34,054 nucleotides of DNA from Thermoplasmata archaeon (GTDB lineage: Archaea > Thermoplasmatota > Thermoplasmata > Lutacidiplasmatales > UBA184): the NCBI GenBank assembly GCA_027315455.1, contig DAHUXZ010000024.1, positions 1 through 34,054 of the forward strand. Direction: 5' to 3'. Position numbers and translations under genes: made by a program. The notes under the pieces are model-generated. The model had not been told where the DNA came from and did no database searches. It was given only the letters and a program-made list of their open reading frames with translations. Shown here piece by piece: positions 23,874-32,268 of the stretch. Position 1 is the stretch's first letter. The number at the start of each line of letters is the position of its first letter.

Positions 23874-24812
23874 CTATAGCGTTTCACGCGGCCCGGCCGC
23901 ACGCGCAACGGAGGGAGGGGCCGGGGGGACGAGCCGGGGAAGCACCTCGGCGAGGACGGTGGAGCGGACCCGGTCCTCGTCGGTCTCCCGGCTCCACAGG
24001 ACGATCACGGCGTCCCAGCTCTGGGGGCCGACGTCCGCGACCAGCACGACCGGGGCGGGCGACCCCGGCGCCGTGATCGGCGCGCCGGCGAGCGCGCGCG
24101 CCGCCTCGTGGATCACCGTCGTGGGGACCGAGAGCGCCAGCGTGAAACGCACCCGGTGCGAGCGCGGCCGCGCCGGCTCGAGGTCGACGATGAGCGCGGT
24201 CAGGGCCACCGAGTTGGGGATCTTCGCCCAGCGTCCGTCGTCGAGCTCGAGGTCCGTGTAGAACAGCGAGATGTCGCGGACGGTGCCGGTGTACGTCGGA
24301 AGCGTGAGCTCGTGCGGGTACGTCGGCCAGACCACCGGGTAGCTCGAGGAGACCATGCTGATCCGCCCCCCCGGCCGGAACGGCTGGGCGGTGACGATCA
24401 GGAAGCCCGCGAAGAGGTTCGCGAGCACCGTCTGGCTCGCGAGACCGAGAACGACGGCCGCGAACGCGCTTCCGAGGAAGACGCTGTCGGGCGGAACGTG
24501 GAAGACGAGGAGGACGGCGAGGACCACCCCGAGCCCGATGAGCGTGTTGATGAACAGCGCGACGCTCGGGGCGTGCCGCGCGAGGCGACCGGTGCGCAGG
24601 AAGCGGCGGGCCGCCGACGTGAACGCCCGGGCGACGAGGTAGCCGACCAGGGCGACGGCGGCGGCCTCGAGAAGCATCAGCTCGAGCGGGGTGACGCTCG
24701 GGACGTAGGTGCTCCCGACGTACAGCGCGACGGTGAGGCCGATCGCGCCCAGGAGCGCGAGACCGAGGTCGCGCGCCAGGTGGCTGGGGGACGGTCCGTT
24801 CGGGCTCGACAC
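23874..24812 (-). CDS. mscS: Small-conductance mechanosensitive channel, MscS family
   Basis: A 312-residue channel that opens under membrane tension to release osmolytes. Helices lie at about 16-34, 44-66 and 84-106, followed by the pore helix GSAFAAVVLGLASQTVLANLFAGFLIVTAQPF (114-145) in the MscS pattern of Gly/Ala packing, with small residues facing the pore. The beta domain follows (PGGRISM, then YTGTVRDISLFYTDLELDDG, where the usual GxVxxIxLRxT motif is seen, and KIPNSV, the PN-S/N motif), and a C-terminal alpha-beta domain ends near 300. It precedes the isocitrate dehydrogenase family gene on the same strand; the ATG is followed by a short polar segment. Confidence 0.92.
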   Translation of the reverse strand: MSSPNGPSPSHLARDLGLALLGAIGLTVALYVGSTYVPSVTPLELMLLEAAAVALVGYLVARAFTSAARRFLRTGRLARHAPSVALFINTLIGLGVVLAVLLVFHVPPDSVFLGSAFAAVVLGLASQTVLANLFAGFLIVTAQPFRPGGRISMVSSSYPVVWPTYPHELTLPTYTGTVRDISLFYTDLELDDGRWAKIPNSVALTALIVDLEPARPRSHRVRFTLALSVPTTVIHEAARALAGAPITAPGSPAPVVLVADVGPQSWDAVIVLWSRETDEDRVRSTVLAEVLPRLVPPAPPSVARAAGPRETL

Positions 24813-24887
24813 GCCCCGCCGAGGCGGGAACGGTACATTACGTCCGGGGCCGGCCGGGGGGCCGCCGTGAACGATGCGAATCTAAGA

Positions 24888-24898
24888 TTTCTTATATT
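24888..24898 (+). promoter_or_regulatory. TATA region of the Cdc6-like gene
   Basis: CTTATATTACG, within a markedly AT-rich island (24877-24906), is about 26 bases from the ATG at 24919 and predicts a leaderless mRNA. No ORB-type origin repeat was recognised here. Confidence 0.55.
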
Positions 24899-24918
24899 AC
24901 GAAGAAAGTCGGGTTCTC

Positions 24919-26148
24919 ATGCTGTCCGTCCCCCACCCCGAGGTGCTCGCCCCCGACTTCGTCCCACCGGTCGCCCTGGGACGCAATGCGGAGCTCGCCC
25001 GGCTCTCCGAGCTCCTCGGCGCCGGAGGTCCCGCGGAGTGGACAGCCCGGTTCGCCGAGGTCGTCGGGCCGGCCGGCGCCGGGACCTCCGCCGTCGCCCG
25101 GCTCGCGGCCCGCCGGCTCCTCGAGGGGATCCGGCGGCTCGGGGCGCCGACACCCCCCCTCCTCGCGGCCGTGAGGGTCCGTCGCTGCCGGGGGACGGTC
25201 GGGGTCGCCGCCGCCCTCGTCCAGACGTTCGATGAGGGGTTCGACGGCCACGGCTTCCCGGCCGCCGAGGTCCTCGCCGGGTTCTTCCGGCGGCTACGGC
25301 GCGACGGGCGCCCCGCCGTGGTGGTCCTGGACGACCTCGGGCCGTCCTCGCCCGACCTCGAGCTGATCCTGAGGGGATTTTCCCAGCCGGACCGGTTCCT
25401 CCCCGAGGGGGAGAGCGGCCTCCCGCCGATCTGGCTTCTCCTCGCCGGCGTAGATGAGGCCAAGGGCGCCTGGCTCGCCGCGCGCCGGGCGGGGCTTCCC
25501 GAGCGAGCCCGGGTGACCCTTCGGCCGTACTCCCACCTCACGCTGGAGGCGATCGTCGAGGATCGGCTCGTCCGTGCCCTGGGCCGGCCGGCCCCGCCGG
25601 GGATGGCGGCGGAGATCGCCGAGCGTGCCCACGGAGAGTCCCCGAGCGCCTCCCGGGCCCTCGACATCCTGCGGCGGGCGCTCTTCGAACCCGGCGGCGT
25701 CCCGCGGTTCGCCCCGCCGGCCGTCGGCCGGGACCGGCTCTCGGTCGAGCCGAGGGTCCTCGAGGCGCTCCATCGCGCCCTCGCGGCCGGTCCCGTGACC
25801 CTCGGCGAGCTCAAGCGGTGGGAGGCGCGCCTCGCGGACCTCGACGGGGTCCGTCCGCTCCCCGCGACCACCCTGTGGCGCCGGCTCGTCCGGCTGGAGG
25901 CCGAGGGCTTCCTTCGGCGCGCCGTCCGGATGGGCGGGGAGGGCGGGACCCGCTGTGTCCTCGAGCTCGCGCGACCGTTCACCGAGTGGTCGGTCCGTCC
26001 GGCTCCGTCGGGAAGTCGTCCAGTCGCCGCGCACGTCGGCGCCCCCGCTCCGCGGTCGCTGGCGCTCCCCGGGCCGATGCGGGGTCCGATCCCGAATGCG
26101 TGGGCGCCCGCGCCTCGGCGGCCGCCCGCGGGTGGCGTACGTCTCTGA
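24919..26148 (+). CDS. Orc1/Cdc6-like AAA+ protein lacking the Walker A lysine
   Basis: A 409-residue protein with the Orc1/Cdc6 layout: LGRNAELARLSELL (20-33), Walker A region, Walker B VVVLDDLG (134-141), the RPYSHLTLEAIVEDRL segment that matches the sensor-2 lead of Cdc6, then ERAHGESPSASRALDILRR (in place of GDARRALDLLR), and a C-terminal winged helix (about 280-355, TTLWRRLVRLEAEGFLRR). The P-loop is GPAGAGTS at 50-57, with Thr56 where the ATP-binding lysine should be, so nucleotide binding is doubtful. It may be an inactive paralogue that binds DNA or regulates an active Orc1. Residues from about 358 are a low-complexity tail encoded opposite the end of Hel308. Confidence 0.75.
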   Translation: MLSVPHPEVLAPDFVPPVALGRNAELARLSELLGAGGPAEWTARFAEVVGPAGAGTSAVARLAARRLLEGIRRLGAPTPPLLAAVRVRRCRGTVGVAAALVQTFDEGFDGHGFPAAEVLAGFFRRLRRDGRPAVVVLDDLGPSSPDLELILRGFSQPDRFLPEGESGLPPIWLLLAGVDEAKGAWLAARRAGLPERARVTLRPYSHLTLEAIVEDRLVRALGRPAPPGMAAEIAERAHGESPSASRALDILRRALFEPGGVPRFAPPAVGRDRLSVEPRVLEALHRALAAGPVTLGELKRWEARLADLDGVRPLPATTLWRRLVRLEAEGFLRRAVRMGGEGGTRCVLELARPFTEWSVRPAPSGSRPVAAHVGAPAPRSLALPGPMRGPIPNAWAPAPRRPPAGGVRL

Positions 26149-28321
26149 GGATCATCTCCGCGAGCTTCGGTGAGCGCAGCGCCTGGGCGACGCGGTCCGG
26201 GCTCGCGCCGACCAGGGCATCGCGGTCGGCAAAGCCGGCGTCGAAGAGGGCACGGGCGCGTACCCGCCCGATCCCCCGCAGGCGGACCAGGTCGAGGAGC
26301 TCCTCCTTGACCCCGTAGCGGACGCGCAGCGACACCGCGTCGATCGCCCGGGCCGCGGTCCGGTGGAACCGGGCGGCCATGCGGGAGGCGCCGAAGAGCA
26401 GCCAGTCGGCGTCCTCGACCTTCGAGCGCAGGTCCCCGGCGCCGATGCCGTAGCGCTCGGTGAGCGCGGCGATCGGGGTCTCGTCGATCCACGCCTCGAG
26501 GACCTCGGCGGTCTTGAGCGAGGAGAGGAACGTCTCGAGGTCCGGAGTGAGGCCGTCCTCCTCGGGCTTGACGAGGAGCTCCGGTTCCTCGTCGACGAAC
26601 CGGGCCATGAGGTCGGCCTCCTCGCCCCGCCGCAGGAACAGCGGGGGGAGGTCGGGGGTCGCCGCCACGGCCGCGAGCAGCGCGAACGGGCGGACCCCGA
26701 TCGGGACCCGCTCGAGGGCCCGGCGGAGGATCACGGCGCTCATCGGGTCGAGGTAGAGCTCGCTCGTGAGCTCGCCGAACGGGCTCGCGGCGAGCCCGCC
26801 GCCCCGCTTAAGGAGCCCGTGCTCCTCGAGGAACTCCCGGGCGCGGCCGACGATCGTCCCGATCTCCGAGAGCGGGAGCGTGTGGCCGAAGAAGGTGCCG
26901 CGCAGGAACGTCTCAAGCTCCTCGTCGGAGCGGACCACGCCGCTCGCGACGAGCGCGAGCAGGTGCATCCTCAGCGCGGGCTCGGCCGCGAGGCGGGAGC
27001 GGACCTCCTCGGGCGAAGAGGAGAGGTAGCGGTCGAGGAGGCGGTCCTCGTCCTCGGGGGACCGGGCGATCAGCACCGCCTCCCCCTCGGTGTCGAAGCG
27101 GGGACGGCCGGCCCGGCCCAGCATCTGCTGGACCTCCATCGTCGGGATCGGGGCCTGCATGCCGAGCCGGTCGTCGTAGCGGCTCGTGTCCCGGACGATC
27201 ACCCGCCGCGCCGGTAGGTTCACCCCGGCCGCGAGCGTCGGGGTCGCGACGAGGGCCTTCAGGCGGCGGTCGCGGAACGCGCGCTCGACCACACGCCGCT
27301 CGGGGTTCGTGAGCGAGGCGTTGTGGAAGGCGACCCCGCGCGGGACGAGGCTGGTGAGCCGGCGCATCCCCTCGGTGTCCTCCTCGCCGACCGAACCGAG
27401 CTCCTCGGCGATGCGCGCCGCGGCGGCCCGCTCCTCGGGGGCGAGGAGGGCGTAGACCGTCGGCGCGAGCATCTGGGCGACCTGCTCGCTCGCGCGGCGG
27501 GAGTTGACGAAGACGATCGCCTGGCCCCCGTCGCGCAGGACGGAGCTCACGAGGCGGGGCACCGGCTCGCCCCCGCCCGCGATCGGGCGCAGCGAGAGAT
27601 CGGTGAAGACGATGCGGCCGTCCCGGTAGACCCCCGAGCGCAGCGGCACCGGGCGGAAGTCGCTCGCCACGTGGCGGGCGCCGAGCCAGGCCGCGAGCTC
27701 CTCGGAGTTGCCGACCGTCGCGGAGAGGGCGAGGACCTGCAGGTCCGGGTGGGCGGCGCGCAGCCGCGTCAGGGTGACCTCGAGGGTCGGGCCCCGGTCG
27801 GGGTCGCGCAGGAGATGGACCTCGTCCGCCACCACGCAGCCCAGGCGGTCCAGCCAGGGACTGCCCTTGCGGAGGAGCGCGTCCGCCTTCTCGCTCGTCG
27901 CCACGAGGAGGTCGAGCTTCTCGAGCGTCGCGGGCGGCAGGTCGAAGTCGCCGATCGAGATCCCGACCCGGACGCCGAGGGAGGCGAACGCGCCCAGCTC
28001 CTCGAACTTCTCCTGGGCGAGGGCGCGCAGCGGAACGAGGTAGAGGCCCGTCCGCCCGGCCCGCGCGGCCCGCAAAAGGCCGAGGTAGGCGACGAGCGAC
28101 TTCCCGCTCGCCGTCGGGCAGGCGAGCAGCACGCTCTTCCCGCCCAGCACCGGGCCGAGGGCCTCGGCCTGGGGAGGGTAGAGGGTCCGGATCCCCTGGG
28201 CGGCGAGGATCTCCCGGATCTCGGGCGCGATCGGCAGATCGCTCACGGGGATGTAGGTCGCCGGGTCGGGGACGACGCCCCCCGGTGCCGTCGAGCCCCC
28301 GCGCGTCACGCTGAGGGACAC
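25979..28321 (-). CDS. hel308: Hel308-type superfamily 2 DNA helicase
   Basis: A 780-residue 3'-to-5' helicase acting on stalled forks and recombination intermediates, related to PolQ/HelQ. The motifs are complete: upstream Gln51 in YPPQAEAL, motif I PTASGKS (69-75), motif II DEVH (166-169, Hel308 normally shows DExH), motif III SAT (200-202), VATPTLAAGVNLPA (358-371), and motif VI QMLGRAGR (399-406). A winged helix, ratchet and helix-loop-helix domain follow (LRMHLLALVASGV, then GIGRVRARALFDAGFADRDAL near 700). The final 45 residues (AEARAPTHSG, GRRRARRLDDFP) are low complexity and encoded opposite the end of the Cdc6-like gene. The GTG at 28321 is used. It follows the acyl-CoA dehydrogenase by 33 bases. 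Confidence 0.95.
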   Translation of the reverse strand: MSLSVTRGGSTAPGGVVPDPATYIPVSDLPIAPEIREILAAQGIRTLYPPQAEALGPVLGGKSVLLACPTASGKSLVAYLGLLRAARAGRTGLYLVPLRALAQEKFEELGAFASLGVRVGISIGDFDLPPATLEKLDLLVATSEKADALLRKGSPWLDRLGCVVADEVHLLRDPDRGPTLEVTLTRLRAAHPDLQVLALSATVGNSEELAAWLGARHVASDFRPVPLRSGVYRDGRIVFTDLSLRPIAGGGEPVPRLVSSVLRDGGQAIVFVNSRRASEQVAQMLAPTVYALLAPEERAAAARIAEELGSVGEEDTEGMRRLTSLVPRGVAFHNASLTNPERRVVERAFRDRRLKALVATPTLAAGVNLPARRVIVRDTSRYDDRLGMQAPIPTMEVQQMLGRAGRPRFDTEGEAVLIARSPEDEDRLLDRYLSSSPEEVRSRLAAEPALRMHLLALVASGVVRSDEELETFLRGTFFGHTLPLSEIGTIVGRAREFLEEHGLLKRGGGLAASPFGELTSELYLDPMSAVILRRALERVPIGVRPFALLAAVAATPDLPPLFLRRGEEADLMARFVDEEPELLVKPEEDGLTPDLETFLSSLKTAEVLEAWIDETPIAALTERYGIGAGDLRSKVEDADWLLFGASRMAARFHRTAARAIDAVSLRVRYGVKEELLDLVRLRGIGRVRARALFDAGFADRDALVGASPDRVAQALRSPKLAEMILRDVRHPRAAAEARAPTHSGSDPASARGAPATAERGRRRARRLDDFPTEPDGPTTR

Positions 28322-28354
28322 CGGGCCGGCAAGATAGCCTTTCGTCGCCGGGGG

Positions 28355-29497
28355 TCAGCGCCCGAGGAGCGCGCGGCCGAGGATGAGCTGCTGGATCTCG
28401 GTCGTCCCCTCGACGATCGGGAAGACGCGCGCGTCGCGGAGCAGCCGCTCGGCACGGGAGCCGGTCCGCAGGCCCGCCCATCCCACGAGGTCCGCGGCGC
28501 GGTAGGCGGTGCGGACGGCGGTCTCGCTGGCGAAGAGCTTCGCGGCGCTCGCCGCGGCGACGAACTCCGCTCCCGCATCCTTGAGCCGGGCCGCCTCGGC
28601 GACGAGCGCCCGGGCCGCGCTCACCTCGGTGAACGCGCGGGCGACCGCGACCTGCTTCCAGTCCTCGGGCGGCGTCCGGGCCGCTTCGGCGAGCGTGTCG
28701 AACGCGGCCTGGGCGACGCCGAGGGCGCACGCGGCGATCCCGACGCGTCCCCCCGTGAGCGCGCCGAGGGCGATGGCAAGCCCCTCGCCCTCGCTTCCGA
28801 GGAGCGCTCCCGGGGAGAGCCCCAGGTCGGAGAAGACGAGCTCGCACGTCTCGCTGCCGCGCAGTCCGAGCTTAGCGAGCGGGGGGGACGTCGTGAAGCC
28901 GGCGGTGCCCTTGGGGACGAGGAACGCCGAGATCCCGCGGTGGCCGAGCGCGGGATCGCGGGTCGCGAACGCCACGACGAGGTCCGCCCGGGCCCCGTTG
29001 GTGATGAACATCTTGCTGCCCGTGAGCCGGAATCCCTCCCCGTCGCGTCGGTAGCGGCAGGTCAGGTGCGCCGCATCGGAGCCGACGCCCGGTTCCGTGA
29101 GCGCGAACGCCCCGAGCGCGCGGCCCTCGGCCAGCGGACGCAGGTGCGCCTCCTTCTGGGCGTCGGTCCCCCGCGCGAGGATCGGCGCCGCCGCGACGGA
29201 GAGGTGGACCGAAAGGAGGGTCGCGGTCGCCGCGCTCTCCCGTGCGAGCTCCTCGAGGACCGCGGCGACGTCGGCGGCCGTGCCCCCCGACCCGCCCCAC
29301 CGCGCGGGGACCCCCAGTCCGAAGAAGCCGCCGGCCCGCAGGGCGTCGAGGACCGTGGGCGGCGTCTGGCCCGATCGTTCCTCCTCCCCCACGTGCGGCG
29401 CGACAATCCCGCGGGCGAGCGAGCGCGCCCTCTCCCGCCAGCTGCCGGGCGGGTGGGAGGCGGCAGCCGTCGCCGTCACGCGCGCGGGCAGTTCCAC
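28355..29497 (-). CDS. Acyl-CoA dehydrogenase
   Basis: A 380-residue FAD enzyme that introduces a double bond into acyl-CoA in fatty-acid or branched-chain amino-acid breakdown. Visible motifs are the N-terminal helical domain with VPARWGGSGG, FAD-binding ALTEPGVGSD (132-141), FITNGARADLVVAFA, RGSETCELVF, and the C-terminal VEGTTEIQQLILGR. The glutamate at about 363 aligns with the catalytic base of short/medium-chain enzymes. Substrate chain length is not readable; family length is 380-390. Start GTG at 29497 is nine bases from the divergent NFACT start; GTG at 29479 is an alternative. Electron transfer partners (ETF) are not in the window. Confidence 0.92.
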   Translation of the reverse strand: MELPARVTATAAASHPPGSWRERARSLARGIVAPHVGEEERSGQTPPTVLDALRAGGFFGLGVPARWGGSGGTAADVAAVLEELARESAATATLLSVHLSVAAAPILARGTDAQKEAHLRPLAEGRALGAFALTEPGVGSDAAHLTCRYRRDGEGFRLTGSKMFITNGARADLVVAFATRDPALGHRGISAFLVPKGTAGFTTSPPLAKLGLRGSETCELVFSDLGLSPGALLGSEGEGLAIALGALTGGRVGIAACALGVAQAAFDTLAEAARTPPEDWKQVAVARAFTEVSAARALVAEAARLKDAGAEFVAAASAAKLFASETAVRTAYRAADLVGWAGLRTGSRAERLLRDARVFPIVEGTTEIQQLILGRALLGR

Positions 29498-29506
29498 GAA
29501 GGCTTA

Positions 29507-31456
29507 ATGGATGCCGCCCCGTCCGTGGCCCCGCCGATGGATCGGGTCCAGGCGCCCGCCGGGAAGGACCGCCTGACCTCCCTCGATACCCTGGCCGTGA
29601 GCCGGGAGGTCCGTGCGCTCACCGGGGGCCATCTCGACAAGGCGTTCGATCTGCCGGGCGGGGGGGTGAGCCTCGTCTTCCGCTCGGCCGCGAGGGGCCG
29701 CTCGGAGCTCGTGCTCGTCCCCGGCCGCTACGCGGCGCTGCTCGCCGAGCGCCCCGACCACGCCGAGGAGCTCTCGCCGATCGCGCGCGAGCTCCGTCGG
29801 CTCCTGAGCGGGGCCCGGCTCACCGAGGTGCCGGACCCCGCCGGAGAACGCCAGCTCGTGCTGCGATTCGCCCGAGGCGATGTGCCGGAGCCGCTCGCGC
29901 TGGTCGTCGAACTGTTCGGGACGGGCAACCTCCTCGTCGTCCGCGGCGACCGGCTCGTCGCGGTCGCGAGCCCGAAGACCTGGGCCCACCGGGCGGTGCG
30001 CGTCGGCGCCGAGTACCGGCCGCCGCCGTCGCGCGGCAATCCGTTCCTGCTCTCGGCGAGCGAGGTCGCGGCCGCGCTGCTCGCCTCCCGGACCGACCGG
30101 ACCAGCACGCTCGCCGCCCGCCTCTCGCTCGGCGGGCCGGTCGCCGAGGAGCTCCTCGCGCGGGCCGGTCTCGAGGGCCCGGTCGCCGCGCCGACCGATG
30201 CGGCCGAGGCCGGCCGGCGCCTGCGCTCGGCGCTCGACCAGCTGCTGGTCGAGGTGGGGGAGGTCCCGCGGGGATTCCTCTACCGGCGCGACGGGGTCCT
30301 CGTGGACGTCGAGCCGTACCCCTCCGAGCGCTGGCGCGCGACGCCCGGGGTCGTGGAGGAGTCCACGGCGACCTTCTCCGAGGGGGCCGCCCGCTTCTTC
30401 GCGGAGGTCGGCGCCGTGGCGCCGCCGCCGCGGGCCGAGGACACGGCGCGCCAGGAGCTCGAGCGGCAGCTCGCCCGCCAGCGGGTCGCGGTCTCCGCGC
30501 TCGAGGAGGAGGCGGCGCGGCTGCTCCAGAAGGGGCACGCCATCTACGTCCACTACGCGGCGGCCGAGGAGGCGGTCGAGCGCGCCCGGCGGGAGGGGAC
30601 CGCGCCCGACGGGGTCGTCGAGGCGACGCTCGGCGAGGACGTCGTGCCGCTCCGCGTCGACGCGAGCCTGACCGCCAACGCGCAGTCGCTCTACGATCTC
30701 GCAAAGCGCGCCCAGGCCAAGCTCGCCGGGGCCCGGACGGCCGCCGCGGAGACGGAGGCCCGCCTGACGACCTCGCGGCCCCCTCCGGCCGCTGCGACGG
30801 CGTCCACCTCAGGTCCTTCCTCCCCGTCCGAGCGCCGCCGACGGGCCCCGCAGTGGTTCGAGCGGTACCGCTGGTTCCTCTCCTCCGAGGGCATTCTGGT
30901 CATCGGGGGCCGGGACGCCGCGACGAACGACCTCGTCGTGCGGCGGTACCTCAAGCCGAAGGACCTCTACGTCCACGCCGAGATCCACGGCGCGCCGAGC
31001 GTCATCGTCAAGCACCCGCCCGAGGCCGACCGTCCGATCGGCGAGGCGACGATGCGGGAGGCGGCCGCCTGGGGGGTCTGCTTCTCGAAGGCGTGGCGCG
31101 CGGGACTCGCGTCGGCCGACGCCTTCTGGGTCACGGCGGACCAGGTCTCGAAAGCCGGGGCGAGCGGGGAGTTCGTCGCCCGCGGGGCGTGGGTGATCCA
31201 CGGGACGAAGCACCTCTTCCGCGACCTCCCGACGGAGCTCGCCGTCGGAACGATCGACGTTCAGGGCGAGGAGAAGTGGATGGTCGCGCCGCCGTCGGCC
31301 TGGCGCGAGCCGGCCCGGGTGCGCGTCGTCCTCACGCCGGCGGACGAGCGCGACCGACCCGCGCGCGAGACGGAGCTCGCGCGGGAGCTCGGGGTCTCCC
31401 GCTCGCTCCTCCAGTCGATCCTGCCCGCGGGCGGCATCGCGGTCCGACGGGCGTAG
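29507..31456 (+). CDS. NFACT-family protein, Rqc2/RqcH homologue
   Basis: A 649-residue NFACT protein. Relatives (Rqc2/NEMF, bacterial RqcH) bind large ribosomal subunits carrying stalled peptidyl-tRNA and recruit tRNA to extend the nascent chain. The N-terminal NFACT-N domain (about 12-170) is seen as SLDTLAVSREVRALTGGHLDKAF and VVELFGTGNLLVV. A helical middle and coiled coil (about 320-430, ending EAVERARREG and LAKRAQAKLA), a Pro/Ser linker and the NFACT-R domain follow: WFERYRWFLSSEG at 450, IGGRDAATNDLVVRRYLKPKDLYVHAE. The ATG at 29507 was used; 29537 is possible. Its 3' end overlaps the convergent zinc protein gene by 196 bases. Confidence 0.9.
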   Translation: MDAAPSVAPPMDRVQAPAGKDRLTSLDTLAVSREVRALTGGHLDKAFDLPGGGVSLVFRSAARGRSELVLVPGRYAALLAERPDHAEELSPIARELRRLLSGARLTEVPDPAGERQLVLRFARGDVPEPLALVVELFGTGNLLVVRGDRLVAVASPKTWAHRAVRVGAEYRPPPSRGNPFLLSASEVAAALLASRTDRTSTLAARLSLGGPVAEELLARAGLEGPVAAPTDAAEAGRRLRSALDQLLVEVGEVPRGFLYRRDGVLVDVEPYPSERWRATPGVVEESTATFSEGAARFFAEVGAVAPPPRAEDTARQELERQLARQRVAVSALEEEAARLLQKGHAIYVHYAAAEEAVERARREGTAPDGVVEATLGEDVVPLRVDASLTANAQSLYDLAKRAQAKLAGARTAAAETEARLTTSRPPPAAATASTSGPSSPSERRRRAPQWFERYRWFLSSEGILVIGGRDAATNDLVVRRYLKPKDLYVHAEIHGAPSVIVKHPPEADRPIGEATMREAAAWGVCFSKAWRAGLASADAFWVTADQVSKAGASGEFVARGAWVIHGTKHLFRDLPTELAVGTIDVQGEEKWMVAPPSAWREPARVRVVLTPADERDRPARETELARELGVSRSLLQSILPAGGIAVRRA

Positions 31457-32070
31457 ACCCGCTGGACCTCGCCGGCCGGGAACCGGTCGCCGATGCGCCG
31501 CCAGGTGTGTCCGCGGGCGCGCACGCCGGCGACCCAGAGCGGCCGACCCTCGACCTCGATCTCGCCCCCGACCTCGATCGTGGTTTCGGGCGGCAGGGCC
31601 AGCTTGACGGTGCGGGTCCGCCGCCCCTCCACGATCGAGACGGGCACGCGGGCGCCGACGTCGGGGGTGAGCCAGAGCGTGGCGATCTCGTCGGCCTTCG
31701 CGGCGGAGACCGCGGCGCGGTCCTTCCGCTCGATCTTGCGGACCGTGACGGGCGGGTCGGATCCGTTTAGGCGCTCTCCCGTGCGGACCGTGAGGTCGCG
31801 GGGAAGGATCGTCGCGCCCGCCTGCGAGCGCCCGCCCTCCGAGAGGACCGTCCTCACCTCGACCGGTCGTGCGCCTTCGGACCGGAAGCGATGGACGAGT
31901 CGGCAGACGCCGCAGCGGGCGAGGCCGCTGACCCGCTCCCGGGCTTCGTGCGCCCGGGCGGGGTCGAGGCGCAGGATGCGGTGGAGCGTCTCCGTCCCGC
32001 ACACCTCGCAGAGCAGGAGCGCGGCGTGCACCCCCGGCCGTCGAGCCTCCCGCGTCGGACCGGCGTCCAT
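31261..32070 (-). CDS. HVO_0476-type zinc-finger protein with S1/OB-like region
   Basis: A 269-residue protein like the archaeal HVO_0476 zinc-finger family. A two-CxxC finger, CEVCGTETLHRILRL and ARCGVCRLVHRF, starts it, then a conserved domain with the segments TVLSEGGRSQAGATILPRD, VGERLNG-like and TTIEVGGEIEVEGRPLWVAG, ending around EVQRVYARRT (about 205). Family members stop near there; here about 65 further residues of Arg/Ser-rich sequence are encoded opposite the end of the NFACT gene. The ATG at 32070 is about 26 bases from a TTTTG element at 32096, consistent with leaderless transcription; the frame is open to 32118. Its exact function is unknown; nucleic-acid binding is likely. Confidence 0.75.
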   Translation of the reverse strand: MDAGPTREARRPGVHAALLLCEVCGTETLHRILRLDPARAHEARERVSGLARCGVCRLVHRFRSEGARPVEVRTVLSEGGRSQAGATILPRDLTVRTGERLNGSDPPVTVRKIERKDRAAVSAAKADEIATLWLTPDVGARVPVSIVEGRRTRTVKLALPPETTIEVGGEIEVEGRPLWVAGVRARGHTWRRIGDRFPAGEVQRVYARRTAMPPAGRIDWRSERETPSSRASSVSRAGRSRSSAGVRTTRTRAGSRQADGGATIHFSSP

Positions 32071-32268
32071 CGCACACCGCGGAACGCTCCGGCAAAAGAG
32101 GTTTCCGCTCGCGGCCATGACCCGCCCGACCGCGACCGCGCCGGCCCGTGGGCGCCCACCGCGGAACCCGACGCGACCCCCCCGCGTGCGAGGAGCGGTG
32201 CCAGGAGAAAGGGGGCTATACTGGGCTAAGGAACGGGTTCGTGCGCCACTGACGGGTGCCGTGCGCGC

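Noticed and set aside
24813-24918. Replication origin upstream of the Cdc6-like gene
   Set aside because: Only one short AT-rich island was seen, explained by a promoter; no paired ORB-like repeats were recognised.
27323-29506. Upstream extension of the NFACT frame by over 700 codons
   Set aside because: The extension is the antisense of hel308 and the acyl-CoA dehydrogenase and has no protein-like character; the real N-terminal domain starts at 29507.
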